30,727 bases of DNA. It comes from a virus. The notes under the pieces were generated by a model. The model ran no database searches. It saw nothing but the letters and a program-made list of their open reading frames with translations, and was not told the origin of the DNA. Below, piece by piece: positions 1 to 7,482 of the stretch. The first letter of the stretch is position 1. Each line of letters starts with the position of its first letter. The stretch lies in IMG/VR virus record IMGVR_UViG_3300032173_000023, positions 1 through 30,727 of that record; one strand, written 5' to 3'. A program made the position numbers and the translations under genes.

Positions 1-1
1 G

Positions 2-265
2 CCGAAAGCCGAGGCAAATAGTGCCGGTAAACCCTTATCAGCGGCAGAACGAGCTGCATTTAAGGCCGGTGGCGGTAATGCTGCTGGGATGAAGGGCAAG
101 AGCATTGATGAGACTGTTGCCCAAGGTAAGAAGAACCTGGAGCGCATGACTCCGGCTGAGCGTTCTGCATACAAGGCCGGTGGCGGTGATGCTGCTGGGA
201 TGAAAGGTAAGAGCATAGATGAAGTAATCGCCCAAGGCAGAAAGAACCTGAAGAGAATGACTTAA
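2..265 (+). CDS. 3' end of a repeat-containing protein (partial)
   Basis: An open frame enters from the left edge and stops at TAA 263-265, giving 87 residues; the start lies outside the window. The visible part is two tandem copies of a roughly 37-residue unit, each running P/A-AER-A-KAGGG-N/D-AAGMKGKSIDE-Q-KKNL-RMT. The units are Gly/Ala/Lys-rich and basic, with no Cys. The repeat is also visible in the DNA. I do not recognise the family. The basic repeats could bind nucleic acid or an acidic partner, and a virion protein fits the neighbourhood, but both are inference. The next gene begins 47 nt downstream behind a GGGTAAAA box. The frame itself is well supported by the conserved repeat phase. 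Confidence 0.75.
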   Translation, partial: PKAEANSAGKPLSAAERAAFKAGGGNAAGMKGKSIDETVAQGKKNLERMTPAERSAYKAGGGDAAGMKGKSIDEVIAQGRKNLKRMT

Positions 266-280
266 GGGTGATTTAACCAA

Positions 281-288
281 GGGTAAAA
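281..288 (+). promoter_or_regulatory. GGGTAAAA box (putative late promoter)
   Basis: Exact GGGTAAAA in the intergenic gap, 32 nt before the ATG at 313. It is followed after exactly 11 nt by AGC. It belongs to the recurrent element described under findings; promoter function is inferred. Confidence 0.55.
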
Positions 289-312
289 CATTCATTATAA
301 GCCTTTAGGAAA

Positions 313-804
313 ATGCTCGGCAACTTTGACATCCCGTCCGTAGACCACCTACGTGAAGGCATCGATTATACAATCGTTGAGTGGGACTTTGCCTCTCGGG
401 CCTCTGCCCCCCCGGTTCAACAGCCACATGCCGGCCAACCCTGCCCAGCAGGAACGAAAATGATCTTCGGGCTTTGCCGTCGCTTGAAGGGTTCTGGAGA
501 TTGGGCATCAGGTGACGATACTGACAAAGAGAGAGAGTTGAGGCAACAAGCGGGCAAGGAAGGTTCTGCGTTTGAAAACAACAAAGCTATCCAAGCCGGC
601 GGCAAGAAGTACGGATGGGCTAAAAAAGATGGTAAGCCGGTCCTCGTTGAATGGGGTTCGGTTTGCGCTAAAAAGGATGCCAAAGGTAACTGCGTAAGTT
701 CTACTGGCGCCAATACGCCAGCAACTCCCGCCGCCCCCGCTGCAAAGCCAGTAGTGCCTGCTGCAACCCCCGTTGCCCCAACTCAACGTAGAGCCGTAGT
801 CTAA
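313..804 (+). CDS. Hypothetical protein, Pro/Ala-rich C-terminus
   Basis: 163 aa. The ATG at 313 is preceded by AGGA at 307-310, a reasonable ribosome binding site. Residues 44-61 hold a small Cys motif (CPAGTKMIFGLCRRLKGSG). Two further Cys flank a KKDAKGN segment near residues 118-126. The last 30 or so residues are a low-complexity Ala/Pro/Thr/Val tail that is probably disordered. There is no signal peptide or membrane segment. The position between other putative virion genes and a GGGTAAAA box upstream suggest late expression. Family not recognised. A minor structural protein is plausible, but nothing in the sequence proves it. Confidence 0.75.
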   Translation: MLGNFDIPSVDHLREGIDYTIVEWDFASRASAPPVQQPHAGQPCPAGTKMIFGLCRRLKGSGDWASGDDTDKERELRQQAGKEGSAFENNKAIQAGGKKYGWAKKDGKPVLVEWGSVCAKKDAKGNCVSSTGANTPATPAAPAAKPVVPAATPVAPTQRRAVV

Positions 805-814
805 CCTTAATCAA

Positions 815-822
815 GGGTAAAA
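815..822 (+). promoter_or_regulatory. GGGTAAAA box (putative late promoter)
   Basis: Exact GGGTAAAA in the gap after the stop at 804, 43 nt before the ATG at 858. AAGCC follows, with AGC after 10 nt where most copies have 11. Confidence 0.55.
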
Positions 823-857
823 TAAGTTAACAAGCCTTTCCTTATAACTTGGTTAAA

Positions 858-1310
858 ATGTATAACCCAAGACCCTCTGACTTAGACACCTTTACAGAAG
901 AGGACTTAAAACTCAAAAAGTTCTCCCATGAACCCACAGACTACTTCAAAAATACTGTAATGGAGCCAAACGTCATTACCCCCATGAGACCCAGTTTCAG
1001 CGAGTATGACTCATTGGGCAAAAAGCACACGGACCTGTCGGACAGAATTCAGTCCCTCAACGATAAGATGAAGTTCTCCCGCCAAAGGGGTGCGTTTCAG
1101 GCTTTACAAACTCAGATGAAAGAAGTTAAGAATCTTGTAAAGGAGCGCGAAAGGATCGATGCCCAGATGGCGACCCTTGACCTGGCCCGCAAGAAAACGG
1201 ACGACCACCGGATTGCTACTGGTGAAGAAGTTTCCTACTCTGAGAGAATCGACTCAGTGTCAGACAGGATTGCTAACCTTGAGAAGTGGATGGCGACTGG
1301 GGAAGGGTGA
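858..1310 (+). CDS. Hypothetical coiled-coil protein
   Basis: 150 aa. I chose the ATG at 858; an in-frame TTG at 849 would add only three residues. Residues 1-50 are polar, with several Pro and Phe. Residues from about 55 to the end are highly charged (Lys, Arg, Glu, Asp) with heptad-like spacing of Leu/Ile/Val, as in a two-segment coiled coil: DLSDRIQSLNDKMKF, then VKERERIDAQMATL, and DSVSDRIANLEKWM at the end. No enzyme motif is visible. The TGA overlaps the ATG of the kinase-like gene (TGATG), so the two are probably translationally coupled and may act together. A scaffold, head-assembly or adaptor role is possible but unproven. Family not recognised. Confidence 0.75.
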   Translation: MYNPRPSDLDTFTEEDLKLKKFSHEPTDYFKNTVMEPNVITPMRPSFSEYDSLGKKHTDLSDRIQSLNDKMKFSRQRGAFQALQTQMKEVKNLVKERERIDAQMATLDLARKKTDDHRIATGEEVSYSERIDSVSDRIANLEKWMATGEG

Positions 1311-2437
1311 TGTGGAGGAAATCTAGAAAAGGCTGCTCACTGGGGAAATCCTGTGGGGCAACTTGTATTACCCGTTCTGACGTCTGTCAGATTGAACTAT
1401 CTGGCCGTACTTCTGAAGGTTTATCAGCATTCTTGAATAGGGTAAAGTCTGCTACCCAACAGAAGTTGTCCTCTGTATCGGGCCCTAAACTGGACCAGAG
1501 AACCCAAGCAGGCACTACAGGCAACACAAAGTGGGCCAGGGACGACGCTAAGGACTTTGACGGTGCCTTCTTAACTGGCAAGAGGATAAAGGGATTAAAA
1601 GAATCATTTAACTGGGCTGAAACTCACGCTAAAGGCTTTAAGGTCGGGGAAGGTGCCTATGGAACTGCTATACTGGTGGATGGTAAGTCAGGTAAGCCTG
1701 GTTATGTAGTGAAGCGGGGTGAAGTTAGCACCACAGAGGCTAGCATCATTAAGAAGCTCGGTGAATCGGACATTGGACCGAAACTTCTTTATGCCGAACT
1801 GGCTAAAGGTAAACCCAAGATGGAATACGGAAAGAGTTTTGTCACTGGCCGCATTGCTATGACAAGAGTTCCCGGTAAAGACTACGGTGAGTTTGATAAA
1901 AATACAGATAAAGTAGGAAAGACAACCATTGGTGATGCCTATTGGTTTCTAAGGTCTAAGCTCCACAAGATGGGCATAGCTCACAATGATTCCCACTCCG
2001 GCAATGTGCTGATTGACGATAAGGGTAAGGCACGTTTTGTGGACTTGGGGCTGGCCCAAAACAACCCCCGTGCTGCACTATCAGAGGCGCTAGGGGTATT
2101 CACAGCAAGGCGATTCTTCCCCGAGGGTGCCTCAGCAAGTTCAGGGAAAGAGAACGGGGACTTTCAGGCCAAGGGCCAACCCCAGTACGGTGTAAGAGAC
2201 ATGGTCAATGGCCGTGAAGCTCCCGCCAACTTGCTCCGAATGAGAGACAACCTTAAAAGTGTCTTCGGTGAGATGAAGTCTGCAGGATTCTCTGATGATG
2301 ACATTGCTGACATGATGGCATCGAAAATCAGGAAACCAGACTCTTACTACGAAAAGGGCACCTGGAAAAACATGACTGATGAAACAGCTACAAAGCTTAT
2401 CAACACCTTGTATGAGGGGGTCAAGGACTTTTCCTAG
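1310..2437 (+). CDS. Protein-kinase-like protein with Cys-rich N-terminus
   Basis: 375 aa; the ATG at 1310 overlaps the preceding stop by one base. Residues 9-26 hold four Cys (9, 15, 19, 26; GKSCGATCI core), a possible metal-binding or disulfide knot. The rest carries the protein-kinase fold landmarks in order: Gly-rich loop VGEGAYG (112-118), Lys135 in YVVKRGE, Glu143 in TTEAS, catalytic loop HNDSHSGN (225-232, Asp227 and Asn232), and metal-binding Asp245 in RFVDLG. The compact catalytic loop resembles RIO/Bud32 or ABC1-type atypical kinases more than classical Ser/Thr kinases. All key residues are present, so it should bind ATP and transfer phosphate. The substrate is unknown. It sits among putative virion genes, so it could be packaged or could modify structural proteins; that is inference. 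Confidence 0.8.
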   Translation: MWRKSRKGCSLGKSCGATCITRSDVCQIELSGRTSEGLSAFLNRVKSATQQKLSSVSGPKLDQRTQAGTTGNTKWARDDAKDFDGAFLTGKRIKGLKESFNWAETHAKGFKVGEGAYGTAILVDGKSGKPGYVVKRGEVSTTEASIIKKLGESDIGPKLLYAELAKGKPKMEYGKSFVTGRIAMTRVPGKDYGEFDKNTDKVGKTTIGDAYWFLRSKLHKMGIAHNDSHSGNVLIDDKGKARFVDLGLAQNNPRAALSEALGVFTARRFFPEGASASSGKENGDFQAKGQPQYGVRDMVNGREAPANLLRMRDNLKSVFGEMKSAGFSDDDIADMMASKIRKPDSYYEKGTWKNMTDETATKLINTLYEGVKDFS

Positions 2438-2599
2438 TGGAACCAAGTTTTGATAATTTTGCCTGAAAACGGCACGAACAAAAAGTTTCCCCCACGGGTT
2501 CCCACACAGATAAAAAATTTTTTCAGTGAGTGATGTAGTTAGCTAGCAGAAAAATTTCCACTCCAGTTTCCCACCATAATTATCAAAACTTGGTTCCAC
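2437..2599. repeat. 163-bp element bounded by perfect 22-bp inverted repeats
   Basis: The left arm (2437-2458, beginning GTGGAACCAAGTTTTG) is the exact reverse complement of the right arm (2578-2599). The spacer is 119 nt and non-coding. Inside it are an imperfect 25-nt direct repeat (2481-2505 and 2550-2574, 19 of 25 identical by eye) and a 12-bp A6T6 palindrome at 2512-2523. The left arm begins on the last base of the kinase-like gene's stop codon. No target-site duplication is visible. It could be a miniature mobile element, a binding region for a phage protein, or a structured RNA or terminator; the sequence alone does not decide. Confidence 0.75.
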
Positions 2600-2604
2600 C
2601 CCGC

Positions 2605-2630
2605 TACCCCTGAGTAGGATGGGGGTAAGT
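2605..2630 (+). promoter_or_regulatory. Hairpin with degenerate GGGTAA box before the first giant fibre gene
   Basis: TACCCC (2605-2610) pairs with GGGGTA (2622-2627) around an 11-nt loop. The right arm continues as GGGGGTAAGTTTAAGG, a degenerate form of the GGGTAAAA box, 45-49 nt before the ATG at 2670. A similar TACCC-CGA-GGGTA hairpin surrounds the box at 15318. Confidence 0.35.
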
Positions 2631-2669
2631 TTAAGGACGCCTTTGCGCACCGTATACGCTCTTTAGCAA

Positions 2670-5600
2670 ATGTCAGCAACCAAAATCATCTTCAAAAGGT
2701 CCAGCATTCTGGGCAAGCGTCCTACCAATCAACTTGAACCGGGCGAAATAGGGTTAAATACCAATAGTACCGAACCGGGACTATTCTTTGACACAACGGA
2801 CGGCAGAGTCGTCAAAGTAGGACCAACAGCCGTACTTCCTTTAGCGCCAGTAGAGTTTCCTGAGCGTGGAGAGACGTGGCTAGATACTAGCAGTGGCAAT
2901 TTAAAGGTCGGTGATGAGTTCAACAGTTGGAGGTCAATCGCTACCCCTTACCTGGGAGGGGGTGTTAGTATTGTCTTTGTATGCCCTAACTCGGACCAAT
3001 CTTCTGATTCAATTTTTAACGACGGTCAGTCAATTCCCTTCCAAACAATAACTCGTGCTTTGTTGGAGGTCTCAAAGAATAAGATCATCAATATACTTAA
3101 CGGCAGAAGTGCCAACGGCTTTGAGGAAAAGTATGTCATAATGGCTGCACCTTCGGTCTTCACCCCTAACAACAACCCTGGAACAACCGCCGATGACTTT
3201 TCAGTGGTTTTCAACGAAACCTCCGAATCTGAAGTTACTATTGCTGAGCTGGTTCAGTTCAACCCCGTTGACGGGGGCGTTATTGTCCCAGGTGGAGTAT
3301 CCATCAGGGGGGTAGACCTAAAGAAATGCGCCTTTAACCCCACTTACGTACCTACCTATAAACACCCCGGATATCCCGACGCCTACGCTGGCACCAACCA
3401 ACCTCTATCAAGCATCTTCAAGGTATCCGGCAATGTGTTCTGCGAGTCATTTACCTTGGGAGATAAGGTTCAAACTCGGAACGTTAACAGTGTAATTTCC
3501 ATAGAGACGATTGCCACTTTTGTTTCACCGGAACCTCACGGTCTAAGCAAAAATGATCTTGTCCAAGTTACCTTTGCACCAACTGTTGACCAAAGCACAG
3601 GGACATTTGTCTCAGGGTTTTATTATGCGGTCCCCATCAATACATTCCAGTTCCAGCTGTCAAATAGCGATTTAGATGAACAAGGTTCTACAGGCACCTA
3701 TATTCCCTTTTCATCGTTGCCTGTACTTACATCAACCACAGGCACAAAGCTAATCGTTTCAAATATTATTAAGTCAGCACACCGCTTGGCAGCGTTCAGA
3801 TACGCATCTTTTGAGGATTTGGCGGATTATTACACCAAAGTTCAAAAGGCATTTCCCGTATTTTTTGGAGGTAAGGTTACAAGTGGGGCTGAAATTGTTC
3901 GGAAAAGCGAGCATGTAATCGTTGCTCCCACCGAGATGCAATATCCAGATAACTTAGCCTCTAACTCTACTCAAAACTCATCGTGCTATATCAGACAAGT
4001 CAATCTTAGGTCCGGGTACGGCATGACATTTGGTGACTTCAACGGGAACGATGTCGAAGGGTTCAGGTCTCTAATCAGTAATGAGTGTACCTCTGTTTCC
4101 CTCCAATCGGACCCTGCCGCCTACGAAGTTTATACAATCTTGACAGACCCTGCTACAGGTGCGTCTGAGCAAAGGTGGTGGACTTTGGTAGAGGCAACTT
4201 ATTACTCTCTGCCCGTAGAAGAGCGTCCATCAACATTGGATTTGGTACCTGACTTATTCCAGAATCAGATACTGAACCAAACCTCCATAGAAAACATCAG
4301 ATATCACTACAAGAACTTGTCCAGCGTGGATGGTTTGAGTTTTGGCATCGTAGATATTGATAACGATTTTAGGCACTTTGGGTTCCGTGCCAGAAACTCT
4401 GCTTACCTGCAAGCGCAATCCATTTATAGTATCGGATGTGCAATCGGTGTTTGGGCTCTCAATGGCGGTATTATTTCGCTAACCAACAGTACAACTAACT
4501 TCGGCTCCGTTGCGTTCAAATCCGAAGGATTTAGAGGCATTAACACGATTGAGGGGGCAAGACTCAACAGCAAGGGATTTGTCCTTGAAGGGGTCCAGAG
4601 ACCGCTGGCTCTAACAAAGTCACAGACTGAGGCCCTCGACAACAAAAAGATTCTCTCTCTAGGCGGCAAGATAAACAGCATTTACATTGACCCCTTAAAC
4701 CCCAGCATCCAGATCGTTGAGTTAAACTCCGATTTCCTGCCATGCTATCTGCTGCCTTACTCCCTGAAGCCCGATAGTGCTATCTGGGTTGAGACGGAAA
4801 CCTGTACCTACAGGGGCTTCCTGGCAACCGATGGTGGGCCTACCGTTATCCTGGGGCTGGAAGATCCTATTGGATTTGCTAAGCTGCGCATACGCTCATC
4901 TGATAGCACTATCCCCAATGATGAGACCTTGTTCCCGGCACTAGGCGTCCCTTACATCCGGAGGTTCTCAGACCCTAGACAAGAGTTTGAGCGTTCGTAT
5001 AGCCTGTTCATCCGGAACACCTTCCCCAATGCTGTAGCACCCCAGGTTGGTTCAGTTCTTAGGTTGAATCAAACCAGCCAACAGTTAGGTTCCAGTTCTT
5101 TGAGGCCCAACGTACAGTTCGACCCAGGAATTTTGGGAGGCTGGGGCAGAGTATTTACTGTGGGCGCCATTGAAACTGGCAACCTCGGGTCTTCACCCCA
5201 GTTTAACTATGTCATCGGTAATGCAAATCAAGATCTAACTTATTACATCGCCGTCACTGCATCTGATTACAGTAGGCCATGGGGACAAGGCACAGGCTTT
5301 AACCTCCCCTCAGGTTCTTACACTACTTATAGAAATAAGAACTGGTATACGGCGGAGAACAACCTTTGGAGCAATGTCTACTATGGGGACGCATCAACCT
5401 TCACTGAGAATTTTGGGCCCTACTCAATTGCACCTACCGAGTCTTGCTCACCTTTTGTAGAGACTAGTGTTCTGGAAAAACAAGATCCTGTCTCACTCAC
5501 TTTCCAAGGGACTTACGCTACTGATTCCTACCTAACAGAAGAAGGGTATATAAATCAATCCTACTTCAGGGGATCCACAAATCCCTATCCTACCTATGCT

Positions 5601-7391
5601 TCCAAAGGGACTTACGACGGTGATGATGGCTCCGAAAGCTTAGGTCTATGCCTAAAAGACATAGCAGATGGCGCAGTAACTTACACTGTGTCCTTATTAA
5701 CCACTGTTCAAACGGAGCAACTTGCATCTTTGACCCCAACCCCCCAGAGATACCGACCAGCTGTAGTTGAATTCTCCGTACTTACACCTACTGACATCCC
5801 TAATCCTAGGCAAACCATTTCTATAATTCAGTTAGGTACAGGCTCCAACGTTGAATACATGCGTGTAGTTAACTTAAATGGGTCCATTGTGACAGGTATC
5901 CGCCTATCTTATGAAAATAGTTTCTATAAAACCACCCTTCCAAATAATAACTGGCCCCAACGAACCCGAGTAAAAGTATGTAGTACCAGCTCTTTAGCCG
6001 AACCTGGACTGTACGACCCAGATTGGGGCAATACAAAGAGTGCCATATTTAGGTTCTTTGAGATTATGGGGTACTCCCGCAGCATAATGGAACCTGTCCT
6101 AACCCCTCACTACTGGGGTGAGAGGCTTCTCCCTGTCCTATCATTGAACGGGAACTTACCTCTCGATGGTTACGCCCTGAGGACAGACAAGTGGCCCCTA
6201 GAGTTTAACCAGCCCTCCTTAGTAACTACTAATACCCACACTTGGGCCTACGCAGGGTACTATAGCTACTCCCGTGGATTGCCCGAGTACCAAAGCAGCG
6301 ACTTTGCAAGAAAGCTGGCAGCAGACTATCAAGCAACGACCACATGGAGTGGAAAACTCACGGTAACAGGCGTTAACGATAAGGGTGAAATCGTTCAATT
6401 TGGCCCCCAGAAGCAAGCTCTTACTGCTAACTTCTTCGAGTCTCTATCACCTGTCGCCAACCTCGCCAATCAGCAAATTTACGAAGAGCAACCCTATGTG
6501 GAATTTCCTTCCCAAGTTGTTATTTACTCTGCTGACGACATTTCAAGCAACTTCAACGGACTAATCAACTCCTTTGACCTAACCCGAAGCCTACTACCGA
6601 TACCGCCGGATCAACTGTCTGTCGAGTCTCTCTTCGTGACCCTGGGGGCAGTTATCCAAAAACCGGGCGTTGACTACGAACTCTTCGGTAACAGCATTCA
6701 GTTTAGTGAACCTCCGGTTGCCGGTCTTTCCTGCAACGTAAGGGTTGTCACAAGCAACGACTTTAACCGCACACTAGTAGTCTTAACTTTTGGGTTCTTG
6801 GAGCCTTTCGATGGAACCCGGACTATCTTTACAGCGCAGACTGATGACCCTGACATTCTGGCCCCCTACGAAGTTACTGCTAATGGCACCTTTGTATTCC
6901 TGGGTGGTGTAGAGCAGATTCCTCTGTCAGATGTTAGTCCATCCTTGGCCTATGCCTACTCGATTGAGAGAACGTCGCCAACAACTGTACAGTTTACCTT
7001 TACTGGGGCCCCCCCTGCTGGTACTACACTAGATGTCAGAGCGATATGCTCAGGTTTCTACTGGTCACAAAGGTCCATGTTCCCCGTTGAAGTTTATTCT
7101 TTAGACCCCCTAACCGACCAGTTCGATGGTGCTGAAACTTCATTTACCTTGAAGTACAATAACAAGGTTGTAAATGCTGCTTTGGTGTCTGTTGAAAATC
7201 TAATTATCAGTTTAGGTGGAGCTATCCAAATCCCTGGTGAATCCTACACCATTGAAAACTCCGTACTAACCTTCAGTCAAGCGGACCCGCCCCAAGCTGG
7301 CACAACAACCAACCTGCGGGTTATAGGGAACTCTGAGTTCATCCCTTGCAACAGTGGCACCATGGCGTGGGGCCCATCCGTTATTTCCTAA
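2670..7391 (+). CDS. Giant beta-helix tail fibre/spike protein (paralogue 1 of 3)
   Basis: 1573 aa. The N-terminal 65 residues hold the motif EPGEIGLNTNSTEPGLFF then KVGP, shared with the protein at 11821 and probably the virion-attachment part. Next is a pectate-lyase-like segment starting FQTITRALLEV. The motif GVSIRGVDLKK (about 210), an SGYG...GFRSLI segment (about 448) and GGIISLTNSTTNFG (about 599) all have counterparts in the next two large genes, which suggests a right-handed beta-helix. HTWAYAGYYSYSRGLPEYQ lies near 1189. The C-terminus carries three successive copies of a module (about 1283-1560) with pattern FDG...F...L-GG-IQ-PG-Y...F...PP-AG. I infer host-surface binding or degradation by the virion; no catalytic residues can be assigned. 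One fibre component of several. Confidence 0.8.
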   Translation: MSATKIIFKRSSILGKRPTNQLEPGEIGLNTNSTEPGLFFDTTDGRVVKVGPTAVLPLAPVEFPERGETWLDTSSGNLKVGDEFNSWRSIATPYLGGGVSIVFVCPNSDQSSDSIFNDGQSIPFQTITRALLEVSKNKIINILNGRSANGFEEKYVIMAAPSVFTPNNNPGTTADDFSVVFNETSESEVTIAELVQFNPVDGGVIVPGGVSIRGVDLKKCAFNPTYVPTYKHPGYPDAYAGTNQPLSSIFKVSGNVFCESFTLGDKVQTRNVNSVISIETIATFVSPEPHGLSKNDLVQVTFAPTVDQSTGTFVSGFYYAVPINTFQFQLSNSDLDEQGSTGTYIPFSSLPVLTSTTGTKLIVSNIIKSAHRLAAFRYASFEDLADYYTKVQKAFPVFFGGKVTSGAEIVRKSEHVIVAPTEMQYPDNLASNSTQNSSCYIRQVNLRSGYGMTFGDFNGNDVEGFRSLISNECTSVSLQSDPAAYEVYTILTDPATGASEQRWWTLVEATYYSLPVEERPSTLDLVPDLFQNQILNQTSIENIRYHYKNLSSVDGLSFGIVDIDNDFRHFGFRARNSAYLQAQSIYSIGCAIGVWALNGGIISLTNSTTNFGSVAFKSEGFRGINTIEGARLNSKGFVLEGVQRPLALTKSQTEALDNKKILSLGGKINSIYIDPLNPSIQIVELNSDFLPCYLLPYSLKPDSAIWVETETCTYRGFLATDGGPTVILGLEDPIGFAKLRIRSSDSTIPNDETLFPALGVPYIRRFSDPRQEFERSYSLFIRNTFPNAVAPQVGSVLRLNQTSQQLGSSSLRPNVQFDPGILGGWGRVFTVGAIETGNLGSSPQFNYVIGNANQDLTYYIAVTASDYSRPWGQGTGFNLPSGSYTTYRNKNWYTAENNLWSNVYYGDASTFTENFGPYSIAPTESCSPFVETSVLEKQDPVSLTFQGTYATDSYLTEEGYINQSYFRGSTNPYPTYASKGTYDGDDGSESLGLCLKDIADGAVTYTVSLLTTVQTEQLASLTPTPQRYRPAVVEFSVLTPTDIPNPRQTISIIQLGTGSNVEYMRVVNLNGSIVTGIRLSYENSFYKTTLPNNNWPQRTRVKVCSTSSLAEPGLYDPDWGNTKSAIFRFFEIMGYSRSIMEPVLTPHYWGERLLPVLSLNGNLPLDGYALRTDKWPLEFNQPSLVTTNTHTWAYAGYYSYSRGLPEYQSSDFARKLAADYQATTTWSGKLTVTGVNDKGEIVQFGPQKQALTANFFESLSPVANLANQQIYEEQPYVEFPSQVVIYSADDISSNFNGLINSFDLTRSLLPIPPDQLSVESLFVTLGAVIQKPGVDYELFGNSIQFSEPPVAGLSCNVRVVTSNDFNRTLVVLTFGFLEPFDGTRTIFTAQTDDPDILAPYEVTANGTFVFLGGVEQIPLSDVSPSLAYAYSIERTSPTTVQFTFTGAPPAGTTLDVRAICSGFYWSQRSMFPVEVYSLDPLTDQFDGAETSFTLKYNNKVVNAALVSVENLIISLGGAIQIPGESYTIENSVLTFSQADPPQAGTTTNLRVIGNSEFIPCNSGTMAWGPSVIS

Positions 7392-7446
7392 CCTTCTGTC
7401 TGGCTGTGGGCACACCTACTTCTCCGACTTAGCGTATTGTTAGTTA

Positions 7447-7454
7447 GGGTAAAA
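7447..7454 (+). promoter_or_regulatory. GGGTAAAA box (putative late promoter)
   Basis: Exact GGGTAAAA in a 91-nt intergenic gap, 36 nt before the ATG at 7483. AGC follows after exactly 11 nt. Confidence 0.6.
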
Positions 7455-7482
7455 CTAAGCATACAAGCCAACGTTGAGAAAA

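Noticed and set aside
1286-1309. Upstream start for the kinase-like gene
   Set aside because: It would overlap the coiled-coil gene by 25 nt. The ATG at 1310 makes a TGATG junction right before the Cys-rich segment.
2590-2606. tRNA T-arm-like GGTTCCACC at the right repeat arm
   Set aside because: No acceptor, anticodon or D arms can be folded around it, and it is explained by the inverted repeat.
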